Origin: Rhizophagus clarus
Lineage: Eukaryota; Glomeromycota; Glomeromycetes; Glomerales; Glomeraceae
Direction of reading: 5' to 3'
DNA length: 64,000 nucleotides
NCBI GenBank assembly: GCA_015698045.1
Contig: BLAL01000193.1
Span: 1,178,501-1,242,500 of the forward strand
In this document: in pieces, positions 44,841 to 57,300 of the stretch
Layout: every line of letters starts with the position of its first letter
Numbering within the stretch: the first letter of the stretch is position 1
The notes under the pieces: generated by a model
What the model was told of the DNA's origin: nothing
Databases searched by the model: none
Seen by the model: only the letters and a program-made list of their open reading frames with translations
Program-made: the position numbers and the translations under genes

Positions 44841-45606
44841 ATAGTAATCATAAATTAAAATTAATAAGGAGATGTGATACATGTTTCACCATTTACATAA
44901 TTTATTCTATGCTCTTTCGTAATATTTTTCTTATTTTTGACAAGATTTTTCTCATCTTAAAAAAACCCATCATCATTGAAGGCATTTTGAATAGTAAAAA
45001 ATTTAAATTTTTTTCAAAATAAATATTTGTTTCATCATAATCAAATAGATCAGCAATGAATAAAACTATAAATAAAAAGAAATTAAAGAACAAACAATAT
45101 AAAAAATAATAATTACATATACCATCTATTCTGATCTCGTGACTTTGTCCTGCTGTTATGGTCTTATGGCTTGGTCTTGTTGTGATTTCTGTGATGGAAC
45201 TATTGTAGCAAATGTAAAGGCTTATGAAAATTTGAATGACATAGCCTATAAATAGACTGTGTTCAGTGGGCTGTGTATTTACTCGTGCTTATAAATAGTC
45301 TTTTTATTGAATTGATTAAAATAAAGAAAAAAATGAAAAAAAATAATAATATAAAAAAAAATTTTTTATCAAATCGATAAAAAAATGAAGAAATGGAAAA
45401 ATAATAAAAAAAAATCTTAACTCGCGTAGTCATGTTAAATCGCATTATGTACACTCTTTTTGATTCCTAAATTAACATTGAAACACGACCATTACCCTAA
45501 TAAAAATCCATGTATTTTTCGTACTTCTTCACATATTTTTCATACTTCTCTCACCTTCTTTTTACAAACCATTTGTATTAATAAAACTTTAACTACATCT
45601 ACGACT

Positions 45607-48309
45607 ATGAATAACAGTATTGAACAACAGCTTGAAATGCTCAAAAGATAAAATGAAGTACTTATGGTAAAAATAAAGTATGTATGAAAAATAAGACTTT
45701 TATGCAACCTTAAAAGAATAAATTTTATTAAATTTTTTTTATTTTGGAGTTCCCTAGACAATACTTTTTCAGAACCTTGAACATTGAACTTGAGAAGAAC
45801 ATCAGTTACCTCAACCCTTTCTACAAGTACTAGAGAAACCACTATTGTAAGCTCTCATTATTATTACTAATTATTTTGTTATTCATTTATTTATTTGTTA
45901 CTTATCTTTTTTAAAATAAATGAATAAAAGGCAGCGTGTAGTTTGATTGTGAAACTAAAGAAAAAATATGTGACAAAGCAGGATATGCTAATGGCATTAA
46001 ATATAAATAATAAAAAATACATGGCTTGTATAGTATATATATATTACAAATAACTTGATTTATAAAAAAAAAACATTCTAATAATTAATAAAATTAGGTC
46101 ATGATGCGCATATGCACCAGTTATCAGTTGCAATACAATTTTGCATACAAAGATATACCCAAGAATATCTTGTTTAAAATAATTGAAAAGGTATTTTTAT
46201 TTGATTTATAAATTTTTTTTACAAATATAACGAAATAATGACTTTTTTTTTAGTTTAAGTTGAGGACTAAAGACCTGGGTATACAGTTCAGTTATAATGA
46301 TTGATTTGTGTATGAACCGTTAAAAAAATATGTGCAGTATGTGCGTAAGTATATATGCTTTTTAACTTTTTTTTTAAAAAAAAAAAGAATCAAAAACCTA
46401 ATTTATATTTAATTTATATTAATTAAAGGAGATCATAAGTTCAAGATAAAAAATGGTTATTTCAAAAAAAATAAAAATAAGGAAGAAGAAAGAAATGAAG
46501 AGGAGGATGAGGATGAAGATGTAGTTTATGAGGAACAAGAGGAGAAGAATGAAAATATAATTCATGAACAAGATGAAGAAGAAGAGAATGAAGCTAAAGA
46601 ACAGGAAGAGAAAGTAGTTCCTGATGTAATCATTGATGATAGTGATATTGTGAATGATCATTTCATTAACCAGCCTTCCGTAGGCTGAGATGGTGATCAA
46701 GATGGCAGTTGTGAAAGTGGTCATGAAAGCAGTCATGGAAGTCATCATGGTAGCCACAATGATTCAAAAGCCATGTAATTAGAGAAATAATTTCACATGA
46801 AATTTTCAATAAAATTCGTAAAAAGTTGATTACAATAAAATTCATAAAAAATTGATTACAATAAAATTTGTATACAATTAAGTTTGAACTTCAAAAATCA
46901 ATTCATTCTTATTATTCTTATTTAAGATCTACTTTATCTACTATGAAGTATTATATGCATACTAACCATTTCGTTTCATTTAGAAAAAACATATAATGCT
47001 CTAGATGATGACGAGGAATTGAAATAATGTATAAGAAAATTAAAGCAGAGGTTTAGTATAAGAAGCGTTATAATAGATAGCAATGAAGCTATGTGGTGTG
47101 AGGTATCCTACTTTTTGATGGGTGATGTAAAATTAAAAGGTAATACAAAATGATAGTTTCTGAATTCTTATTATTAAAAATCTTTAATTAGAATTACTGA
47201 TTTTATATTTTTTTTTTTTTTTTTTTTGATTTAGAAATAATACTTACTATTCTGATTTACAAAATATGTTTAACATAATACCTTAAGATGACATCTTAGT
47301 TAATTTTTATTTAATATTTTTACATTATATTTATGATATTTATATGAATAAGATGATTTTATTTAATGTAATAGAGTTTCTGCAATAAAGAAACCAAACT
47401 CTTGTCAAATAAGAAAATCAACTTAGGTAATAAAAGATTAAAAAAGATGTTTAATTAGTTTGTTTGTTTATATTTATTAATGGTAGTAATTATTTTTTCA
47501 TTGCCATTTATCAATTAGCAGGATCATTCTATTGAGTGATTTGGTTATATTGTAAGTAGTGATGGTGAGTTTGCAGAAGATCGTATAGTGCCACCTTAAA
47601 ACAATTGAACAATATCTCTAGTTCGATTTTATTTTTCATTTCAATTAAAATAACTAAATATTTGAAATTAAAAATTTGATATTAACACCCAATACATGTT
47701 TAATTATTTTAAATATATAAACATTATATATACTTAAAATAAAACAATCTATTATTATTAGTACATTTCTTACGATCAAAAAATATTATTGTCTCTGAAA
47801 ACCACAGAAAAATAAATTGTCACATAAGTGAGAATTTTTGATCATTAGGAAAGTTTTCTTAAAATTTGTGCATATCACAAATGCTAAATATCATCCTCTA
47901 ATAAAATTAAAAACAACACAAATTCAACACAAATTCAACACAAATAACAAAATTTGGCCAAAATTAACAAAATTTACCAGAATTATCAACACAAATTGCA
48001 CACTAATTCAACATGAATTCATTTATCATGTGACTTATACGATGAAATCTACTTAATTAAAAATTTTAATTGTGATTGGACAAATATCACATAATTGCCA
48101 ATCATTTGTTATTATTTGTATGCAAATAATAAATTAAAAAATATGCGCTAGTTATGCGCTGTTTCTCTTTTACTTTTTATTTTTCTTTACTCATTATTTC
48201 AAATATTATTTATTTATTTTTTTTTATTAAAACAGTCCCAGATAAAAAGTCATCTAATAGAAAAACTTCAACAACTAAAAGAAAACATTTAACATTTGAA
48301 GTTGTATAA
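45607..48309 (+). pseudogene. Decayed multi-exon gene of the 5-kb element, unknown family
   Basis: Consecutive exons with good splice sites and compatible phases: 45607-45677, 45750-45846, 45931-46032, 46098-46190, 46254-46344, 46429-46778, then less surely 46984-47126, 47371-47424, about 47522-47600 and 48236-48309. The product would begin with a coiled coil (IEQQLEMLK), pass through a Ser/Thr-rich part, a basic segment (VKLKKKYVTKQDML), a long Glu/Asp-rich stretch and a Ser/His/Gly-rich part, and end in a basic tail (KTSTTKRKHL). Stops lie in frame: TAA 45649, TGA 45778, TGA 46302, TGA 46686, and more later. Each can arise from CAA, CGA or TGG by one transition. I recognise no domain. It may encode the element's transposase accessory protein or be a captured gene. 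Confidence 0.55.
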
Positions 48310-48379
48310 TTATAATAATTTTGTAGTTATTACTATTTGTTTTTCTCAGATAGATGTATTTATAGGTACAGTTGTATTT

Positions 48380-48640
48380 CTTGATTTTTATTACTATTAA
48401 CTTTACCTTCTTTTTATTACTAACTGTACCTTTTTTTTTATTGCTACTAACTGTACTTTCTTTTTACCACTACTAATTGTACACTACTAATTGTACTTTT
48501 TTTTATCGCTACTAATAATTAATTGTGCTACTATTTATTGCTACTAACTATACCTTCTTTTATCATTACTGATTGTATCTTCTTAAACTTTTTTTTTTAC
48601 CTTTAATTGTATCACTACTGATTGTACTTGTTTTATTGAT
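48380..48640. repeat. Short tandem repeats around 'actaactgtac'
   Basis: Imperfect 25-35 bp units made of a 'tactaactgtacctt' core followed by a T run and 'attgc'. About seven to eight copies, strongly diverged. Confidence 0.6.
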
Positions 48641-48843
48641 TTTTATCTTTAAATAGAAGTTTTGTAATTATTCTTTATTATATTATAATTTAAATAATAA
48701 AATTTACTCAACAAAAACAAAATAATAAATAAATTAATTGATAATAATTATAACAAATAAAAGGATATTATTACTATTTAATACCATATACTAATGATAT
48801 AAATATATGGATTATAAAAGATACGTTATAAACGAATAATTAT

Positions 48844-49005
48844 CAGTATAAAACATATGTTATATACTGGGATATTATACGGTTTGCAAATAAATGCCAG
48901 TATAAAACATACATTATACACCAGGATATTATACAGTTTGCAAATAAATGCCAGTATAAAACATATGTTATAAATAGGGATAATATACTGCATACAAGTA
49001 TAAAG
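48844..49005. repeat. 54-bp minisatellite, three units
   Basis: 'cagtataaaacata' starts units at 48844, 48898 and 48952, exactly 54 bp apart, with 'tttgcaaataaatgc' closing the first two. Confidence 0.8.
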
Positions 49006-49275
49006 TATATAAATTTTCATATTTATAAATACCGTATATATGATACAACATGCAAAATACTGAATGTATATTATATGTGCAAATACTAGTATAATACTTT
49101 AATCATACTATATATATACTGTAATAATACTATTCACAAAATATGGCAATATCATATAATAACTGTAACCATAATTTTTATAGGGAATTATTTACATTCT
49201 ATATAAATAATTACAAAATACATAATTATTTATGTATTTTGATTTATGAATTACATTTTTTGACTATGTAATTAC

Positions 49276-49453
49276 TATCATGTATACTTTGCTGAAACTT
49301 GAAGTTTACAATCGATATTGAATAAATATCATAATGATATCATTATGATATCATTACGATATTTTAACAAAAAATCGAATTGATGTCGTTAAGTTAGTCT
49401 TAACTATGTTTATTCGATATTGATTGGTTCGATATCTCTGCGATCACTATACG
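49276..49453. other. Flank rich in 'gatatc' palindromes
   Basis: Between the TIR element and the minisatellite. It contains 'atgatatcattatgatatcatta' style palindromic words in tandem near 49330-49355. No gene. Confidence 0.5.
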
Positions 49454-49873
49454 ACATTTATTTGATATCATAACTATATCGTAGCAATAACGTATTAACA
49501 TCGAATTAACATTGCCAAAGTATTATAACATTTATTTGATATCGTAACTATATCGTAAAGATAACATATTAACATCGAATTAACATTGCCAAAGTATTAT
49601 AACATTTATTTGATATTGTAACTATATCGTAAAGATAACATATTAACATCGAATTAACATTGCAAAGTATTATAACATTTATTCGATATCGTAACTATAT
49701 CATAGCAATATCATATTAACATCAAATTAATATTACGAAAATGTTTTTACATTTACTCGACATCATAACTATATCATAGAAATATCATATTAATATTAAA
49801 TTAACATCGCTAAAGTATTATAACATTTATTTGATATCATAACTACATCATAGTAATTTCATAAATTACATCA
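49454..49873. repeat. 74-bp minisatellite, about 5.7 units
   Basis: Units begin with 'acatttat' at 49454, 49528, 49602, 49675, 49749 and 49823 and contain a GATATC-like core and 'catattaacatcgaattaa'. Units 2 and 3 are almost identical; units 4-6 are more diverged. No reading frame runs through it. Confidence 0.9.
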
Positions 49874-50011
49874 TAAAAAATGATTTTATATTTATTACAT
49901 TATAATAATAATTTACATTAATAATAATAATAAGAAAATAAAGAAGAAAATAAAGGTGTCTGTTCAACATTAGGTACCGATTCCTAGCAGATCCTTACGC
50001 AGTACTCTAGA

Positions 50012-50090
50012 GTTTTAGTTTTAGTAGCTTTGGTTTTGGTTTTGGTTTTAGTTTTGGTTTAGTTTTGGTTTTAGTTTTAGTTTTCTTCCT
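50012..50090. repeat. (TTTTGG/TTTTAG)n hexamer repeat
   Basis: About 12 hexamers alternating TTTTGG and TTTTAG with a few changes. G-rich spacing could allow local structure; otherwise a simple microsatellite. Confidence 0.85.
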
Positions 50091-51052
50091 AGAGTTTCTG
50101 ATCACGCTTTCACCATACAGGTTTACTAACGTCTACTAAGGCGCACACCTAACAGAACAACAATACCTGAGAAGTGAAGTAATATTCAATGTGGATAGAG
50201 TGGATGGGTTAGATATGATAAATAATGAAAACAAAATGGAAACGAAACAAAGGCGAAAAAAAAAGGAGACAAGATCAAAAAGAAATGATAAAGAATATTG
50301 ATGGAAAAGATGAAACGAAAAGAAAGGAAGACGAAGAAAGAGAAATAAAAGGAAAAAGAAACAAAAACTGAAGGGAGAATGAAAGGGGGGTCACATTTTC
50401 CTTTTTCTTTTTTTTCTTTTCATGTGATGAGTGAATACATCTTATTCCTTTTATTCTATACATAAGTAGGATCCAATCGTTAAGGGTAAATTTAAAAAAA
50501 TAAAAAATATAAAAAAAACAATTATGATTAATATAATATACTCTTTATAAAATATATTTAAATTTTAAATTTAATACATAACCTTGGGATAATGGTTAGA
50601 GCAGGTAATCTCTGGGATTTTGAGAAAAAATAAAAATGATAATATTTTTAATGTTAGCTCTTTAAATTTTGAAAGTGTTAATTCTTAAAACATAATATTA
50701 TAAAAAAAAAAATGCTGGCTGCTACGACTGACACCACCCCAGATAAAGTAATTGGCGGCAGAAAATGTCATAAAATATCCAGCCCTATTTCACAACATTT
50801 TCCTCCAGGCTAAGCAAATATTACAAAAGAAAGCTTCAAATATATTTAGCAATTTGAACATAGCATTTGAGAATACATTCTAACTCCCTTAAGTAATACC
50901 ACAGTCTAACAAAGAAAGACTCAAACTACACCCTATTGTAAAGAAAGTACATAACCAATCCCTCCTACAGAACCAGTAAACTTTATGAATATGGTAGAGT
51001 CCAAAAAAAATATGAAAAATATGCGTATATCCCATTTTCATACCTGCTTAAT
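50091..51052. other. Intergenic, no supported gene
   Basis: Contains a polypurine stretch at 50240-50390 and a tRNA-like fragment at about 50590-50610 that does not fold into a tRNA. Short frames are shadows of the polypurine run. Confidence 0.45.
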
Positions 51053-51415
51053 GGCTTCACTATTTATTTAAAAGTAGTTTTTTTGTCTTATACGTTTTTT
51101 GGCGAATGGTCTTTGTGTTGGTGACTATATCAAATATATAAACTAAAGTGCCAAAGTACTGTTAATATTGTAAAAGATAAGTAAAGTATACTTGGATAAA
51201 AGAGAGAAGAAGAAAATATCATAAAGTGTTAAAATAGTAATATTTGGCTTCACTATTTATTTTTTTGTCTTATACGTTTTTTGGCAAACGGTCTTCGTGT
51301 TGGTGGCTATATTAAATATATAAACTAATATGCCAAAGTATTGTTAATATTGTAAAAGATAAGTAAAGTATACTTGAATAAAAGAGAGAAGAAAATACCG
51401 TAAAGTGTTAAAATA
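51053..51415. repeat. Direct duplication of a ~194-bp unit
   Basis: The sequence starting 'ggcttcactatttattt' at 51053 is repeated from 51247 with about 90% identity, including 'cttatacgttttttggc' and 'aaaagataagtaaagtatac'. Two units in tandem, non-coding. Confidence 0.85.
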
Positions 51416-52229
51416 TAAGACAAATATAATATTTTTAAGAAGAGAGAAGTGTATTTTTGAAAAATAAACAAAAAAAATCGTGCATTAATAAACTGAATTT
51501 TAGCTATTTTTAGATATCACATGCATGTAATCAAAGCGATTTTTATTACATCATGCATGAGGATCAATGTAATTTTATTGGTTAATTTTAACCAAAATTT
51601 TAGTCATTTTTTCATTACACAAAATATTTGCTATGTCCACTGGTGAAAACGAGACCGCGGAAGACATTTATGAATTTTTAAAAAAGAATGAAATTTCAGT
51701 TGTTATTTTAATGATTTAAAGATTATTTACGTTAACGCTAAAATAAGAAATTATAAAATCAACAATTTCTCTAATAATAATTAAAATACTATGCTATCTT
51801 AGTAATAAACTTGAATATTAGTTATTTATTAAAATTTTTTAATCCAAGAGCGAAAATGAATATATATAAATCAACCTTGTCATTTCCTTCAGCGAGACCT
51901 ATTAAGTGTTCAAAAAGTCTGATTGGGTTTTTGCGTGCGAGTTATCAAATGATTAGGTAATACAAACTTATTTAGGATGTGATACATGATTTCCTTTATT
52001 TGCGGGATCGGTTGATTATATTGAAACACTTTCGCACTTATTAGCATTTATATTATCAATTAAAAGTATCAACTTATATTTGAAGATAAGAAATTTATTA
52101 TAAGTTTATTTATAATTTTGATTTTTTCATAGATAGATTGCTATTTGATAATTAATTAATTGGTTAGGATTCGTCAGGTACTTTAATAAAGAATTATATA
52201 TAATTTGATAATAGACTTTAATAACAAAC
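51416..52229. other. Intergenic with one short open frame
   Basis: A 28-codon frame at 51633-51719 (MSTGENETAEDIYEFLKK) begins like several small fungal proteins but stops at once; it may be the worn first exon of a SAM-like or related protein. Not called as a gene. The remainder is AT-rich. Confidence 0.35.
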
Positions 52230-52762
52230 CTAATTCCTTTTCTTTCTCAATCCAATACGTCTTATTAGCTCTTGATCCATTTTCAAAGTCCTGATTCTGG
52301 CATCCTTTTGATTTATATTTGATATTGCTTTGTTCCTTTCAAAAAAAAGCTGAACATTTTCCTCTTCTAAGGCTTTTACCTTCTCTTCTAGTTGATTGAT
52401 TCTTTTCTCAAGAGCCTCAACATAACCTGCAGAGGGAAGGGATTAAAGAGAAATAGCAGAAGGTGGGGTCAGTTATGATCAACTCACCCAGCAGGAGAGC
52501 CACGTTAAAGCAAAGGCTAGGCACCTGACAGTCCAACAATTCAGGTACTTCACAGGACCATTAAGAACATCAACCTGAGAGGCGAGTTCACAGTAGCCAT
52601 TTTAGAAGCTTAAACTCAGGCCAGACTATGTACGGAAAGCCGTGGTATTTACCCACCTATTTCATAAATTCCCTTTCGCTTCTTTGTCAATATTTTTGTT
52701 CTGAAACGATGTACCAATTTTGCCTTTGCGGCCTGTGATTTGTGAGGCTTGCGACAGCTCAT
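52230..52762 (-). CDS. Small basic coiled-coil protein, two exons
   Basis: Minus-strand exons 52762-52657 and 52426-52230, joined in phase 1 (a G from exon 1 with GT from exon 2 gives Gly), code for 100 residues. The donor is GTGGGT, the acceptor CAG. The N-terminus is highly basic (SCRKPHKSQAAKAKLVHRF, TKKRKG); residues 36-75 form a heptad coiled coil (YVEALEKRINQLEEKVKAL), and the end is RRIGLRKKRN. It is probably a nucleic-acid-binding dimer. I recognise no family. It neighbours the virus-like polymerase fragment and could have arrived with it. All codons are open, so it may be active. Confidence 0.7.
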
Positions 52763-53011
52763 ATTTCTGTATAAGATATAATAAAGAAGATAAATAATTG
52801 TAGTCGATACTTCAGAAAATAAATCATGACTCATAATCTCTGCATCGACTCTAGTTTACGTAATTTAAAAATAATTAATATGTAACTTCTTCCATGAGTT
52901 TGGAAAAAAATCATGTGGTATATCTCAACAAAATAAGGTATCTTTTCATTAATCTTTAATATAATTAATAACATCATATAGATGAAGTTTCAGAGATCCT
53001 TTCTTTCGACT

Positions 53012-54000
53012 AGACTAACTGGTTAGCCCCATATATTGCATTTAATACTGAGAAACGTCAAGGAGCTAAGAATGCCTTTGAAAAAGACTTCTTCAAGCTC
53101 ATGAATAACTCAGTATATGGCAAGACTATGGAGAATGTCTGCAAATACCAGGACGTCAAGCTTATGAAGTTGAATGATGAGCAGGATGAAAAGGTATTCT
53201 GGAAGAAAGTCAGTAGCCCAAGATTTAAGTATGGACGTCCAATTGGAAATACACTAGTAGGTGCATATATGGGAAAGGCTAGTGTGACTCTCAATAAACC
53301 CATCATTGTTGGGCATCTGTCTTGGGTCTTAGCAAGCTCCACATGTACCGCTTCTGGTATGGATATGTAAAGGAGAGATATGGCGATAATGTCCAGCTTG
53401 GCTATATGGACACAGATTCCTTTATATTCCAAGTCGAGACTGAAGATATCTATAAAGATATGGCTGAGCATCCAGATCTCTTCGATCTCAATGACACTAA
53501 GACTATTGGGATTTTTAAAGATGAGACTCCAGGAAATGTGATTACTGAGTCATTTCACATTCGGGCAAAATCATACCACTACGTCTTGGCTGATAAGTCT
53601 ATAAGGTCTAAGCATAAGGGGATTAGTAAGAAGGGTATGGAAGAAATGGCAGAGAACACATATCCCGAAAGTAAATCCCCATTAACTCAAGTATATCCGG
53701 ATTGTCTATTCTAGAAAAAGGTATTCTATGCCAAGAATATAGGATTCCGATCAAAAGATCATGTTATATCTTTGGTCGAGTCTGAGAAAAAGGCACTCTG
53801 TCCTATAGATACTAAGCGCTGGATCCTATCAGATGGAATAACTACTTTACCATATTTCTATTGGCGCATTATGTTTTATAAGAATATAGTAAAAGCTGAT
53901 ATTCCTCATGAACAGGCAGAAAAAAGAGCTATGAGGGCCAAGCTCCCGGAGAAATATCTAAACGAATGTGTGTCTCACATATCTAGCCTTCAGGCATAAG
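53012..54000 (+). pseudogene. Protein-primed family-B DNA polymerase, C-terminal fragment
   Basis: The frame opens without a start near 53012 (WLAPYIAFN) and contains polymerase motif B (KLMNNSVYGKT, about 53098-53130), motif C (YMDTDSF, about 53405-53425) and the C-terminal signature (CPIDTKRWILSDGITTLPY). The N-terminal exonuclease and half of the palm are missing. It is broken by a frameshift near 53310 and an in-frame TAG at 53713. Such polymerases occur in Polinton/Maverick-type elements, linear plasmids and related viruses; they copy protein-capped linear DNA. Only the polymerase part is present, so this copy is inactive. Confidence 0.85.
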
Positions 54001-54327
54001 CTAGATAGTGATGTGTAGTCAGATCACATACATTATTATATTATTTTTCTGACATAATAATATTATTTACTGCGCCATACACGTGACATTGTGAACTCGG
54101 TTCATATTCTTTGAAATAAATTTGATATGTAATTAGCCCTTAAGAGATCTGCATATATATAATAATAAAGTTTGCCCATATAGTTCCTGAAACATTCCTG
54201 GAACATTCCTAGAACTATCAAGGAACTGGCAGAGAATTGGGGGAGATACTGAATTTTGGGCTAAAAAATGGAAAAAAGCAAAGGATAGTATAAGTATTCG
54301 AAAAAAATATACTTTCTGGATGCTTGT
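54001..54327. other. Spacer between polymerase and gag-protease relics
   Basis: Non-coding. It has the loose repeat 'tgaaacattcctggaacattcct' at about 54187-54210, a possible edge of an insertion. Confidence 0.4.
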
Positions 54328-57300
54328 CTAAGCTAGTAACAGACGAATAGGCACCATATTTTTTTCATTAAACTGATCACTAATCTGATTACTTGCAAGA
54401 TTAACCTGATCACTTGTTGGACTAACCCGCTCACTTGCTAGACTAACCTGATCAGTTGCTTGACTAGCCTGTTTACTGCACATATTTTTTAATCTTAGAT
54501 GACGTTTAAGAATAGATGGATAGCAAAACTCTTTGAAGCAATACTGACAAGTTCGATCAGCTAGTTTTTTTTTACAGGTTCTGGCTGTTTTCCCACAGTA
54601 AAAACATTACGCTGGGACTTGTAAACTGATAAGGGGATGGTAATAGTTTTTCCATTAGATGTGGCCTTAAATTCTCCTTTTATTAAAGGCTCCCATCCAG
54701 CCCGATATTGCCATTGTGTTCCAAGAATTACTAAAGATTTAGCATTTCCATTCTGATCTTTTTCTGCAGGCATAACAGAAAATTCATCTGTTATAGTGGC
54801 TGTATTTTTTCCGGAACCAATTGTTATGGGAACATTGTCCATAGTGCCGATGGATATGGATTGACTTGCGACTCCATTAAGCGCATGAATTTTTTTCCTA
54901 TTAATTTTAATACCTAAAAGCTCTTCGACAAGTTCAGTAATGTTATCAGAAAATATGGAAGAATCAGAGCCTGTATCAATCATTGCGCAAGGTATTACTA
55001 AACCTCCTATTTTACAATAAATAGTCGCAACATCGTCGGCATCCTTTATTTGTAAAAAATTTATCTCTAGAGGCTTGGGCCAGTATATATTAACTATGTC
55101 ACTTTTTTTTTCTGTTGAACGCCTCTGGGCATATGCCTTAATAGCATGGTTTAGAATATGGGAAGGTGCGGTCTCTTGATGATTTTCTGAATTGTTAACT
55201 ATTATACCATCCATGGTATTGATTGAAGACTTTGCATTCTCTTCTGATAGGACATCTAAAAGGGGCTTCTGCTCGGTATTTACTGCTTGCAATAGTGAAA
55301 ACAAAATATCTTGAACTTTGCTTGTAACATTCTCCCATGCTAATTCCCTTCTTTTAACCGTATCATTTGGCATAACAGTATTTAAGCAATGGTCTTTTAA
55401 TTTGGGGAATATTGTATTAATAAATTTCGAAATTTCTATAAGAATCTCTTTAGGACAATGGAGGACTAATGATGATATAAAAGATTTTAAGGCTATTTGA
55501 TACATTTGATCTGTAGCTATGTGAAGCGCCTCATGGCTATTGCCTAATGATTTGCTAGCACGAGATTTGGAAGTAGGGGATTTCTTGGTTACTCCTTCTT
55601 TCGGTTTGGCACTCTTTTTCATAGGTACTCCACTTCGTACCACTTTTTTTTACAGCATAGCAGTTTTGGGATTCATCAGTATCAATATATTCGTCATCTT
55701 CTTCTACTTCCTCTTCTTCAGAATCCTCTATATATTCTTCTATGTATTCTTCTTCAGAGTCTTTAGGATCTTCTTCCTCATTTTGATATACATAATTAAC
55801 TTTCTTAGTCCGCTTAAGTCTAGGACAATTAATTTTTGTATGACCAGCCTTTCCACATGCTGAATAATGTCAGGTTTGCTTTGCAGATGCTTTTGGCACT
55901 ACTTTTCTAACAACTTTCTTTGTGGCATATGCACTTTTGGGTATAAAGGGGCTTTTTCTAACATGAGCTGTTTGACCTCCTAATCTCTTTTTAAGTTCTT
56001 CATAAATAAAATTTTCTAATGTAGCGTCATTTGTTCCTATTCCTGTATAAGCCAAATCTCTTGCTAGACGAATTTTAAAATCATCTTTTTGTGGTTGAGC
56101 TGTATAATTAACTGGAGCTATTGTATGAGCTTGTATTCTTTTGCCTGCACTTTCATGCCATATATTACGCAAGTCTGTAAAAAATGCAATGACTGTAGCA
56201 GGATTAGCAATTCTAATTCTCATTTTTAAATCAGAAGGCAATTGATTAAATAGATAAGGTAAGGTATTAGCATCTGGCATTACTTGTACTAGTGGTTTGA
56301 TTCATTTTTTATAACTATCTGGAGTATCTGTCTCTAAAAACTTTTCATTAACAAGAGCAAATATAGCACTTTGGTTAGTCCCTACCATAACTTCTCTATA
56401 TCTTTCTCACAACCAGTTTAGAAAGAGAGGTTCAGTATTAATAGCTGGATTACCTGCTGCATAAGGATCATTGGCAGGAACAGGTGCAAACCTACCTGTC
56501 ATTTTATTTATCATAACTTGACATCTTGCAGCGGCATTAAAGGCAGCAACGGCTAAGAGACGTGCCATCTCATTTATATTTCTAAGCTTTTGATAATATA
56601 CGTCTGGTGGTTCCTGCCCATCATAATTGGGTAATTGTGCAAATAATGGTGCTAATGTATGCATGACATCTTGTATTATAGCCATGTTTCCTGGAGGATT
56701 GTTTTGTAAATTCAAAATAATTTGTCGTGAATTTAATTCCCTACCCTTCCATTTTTGGTATCTATTAAATACCCATGCTTGATTGAATTCTGCCAAGTCT
56801 GCCTCAGCTTTACGCCTTTGAACTAATATTTGGAGAACTGCCTTTTCTTGTACTAATGTATTAATCCAATTTTGCTTTCTAAGGACCATTCTTTGACCAT
56901 TAGTTTGCCTATCTTGAGCTATTTGCCACCAACATCGATGCTCATTTACCTCATTATTATATGCTAAAGTTAATAATCGTTCTCTTTGAAGACTATCATT
57001 TCTAGTATTTGTTAATTCATTCCTAAGGCTATTGATTCGATCATTAGTTATATGGTATAAACCTTGCATGTTAATAGCATCTTGAGCATGTCTTTGCATA
57101 AGTTCACGAGCAGTTGTTAATGAAATTTGTATACCATTTAATGTATTTTTAGGGTTAAATGATGTATCTCCATCAATATATGCTTCCACCCGATCTAGTG
57201 CTGTAGTGATATTTATTAAAATATCAGGTATTGCCATATTTTCTTGTTCTTCTTCAGAATGTTTATTACTAGTATTTTGAAAATGTGATATCTTGAGAAT

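Larger units (their letters stand above)
44207..49275. mobile_element. 5.1-kb element bounded by ~92-bp inverted repeats
   Basis: The left arm 44207-44298 starts TAATTACATGGCCAAAAATG. The right arm 49184-49275, read on the minus strand, starts TAATTACATAGTCAAAAAAT, and the two stay alignable for about 90 bases. They enclose a decayed multi-exon gene (45607-48309), a nested small TIR element, hairpin repeats and two minisatellites. I see no convincing target duplication. The alternative is two unrelated solo MITEs in opposite orientation. Confidence 0.6.

Noticed and set aside
46419-46757. 112-codon minus-strand frame rich in Ile/Phe
   Set aside because: It is the antisense shadow of the Glu/Asp-rich exon of the 5-kb element gene.
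49454-49873. Possible CRISPR array
   Set aside because: Units are contiguous 74-bp repeats with no unique spacers, in a eukaryotic context.
50582-50635. tRNA-like stretch containing 'atggttagagcaggt'
   Set aside because: It resembles a D-arm/A-box, but no anticodon stem, T-arm or acceptor pairing follows. At most a worn SINE head.
53058-53471. 137-codon minus-strand frame
   Set aside because: Antisense to the DNA polymerase motifs B and C, with no homology of its own that I can see.
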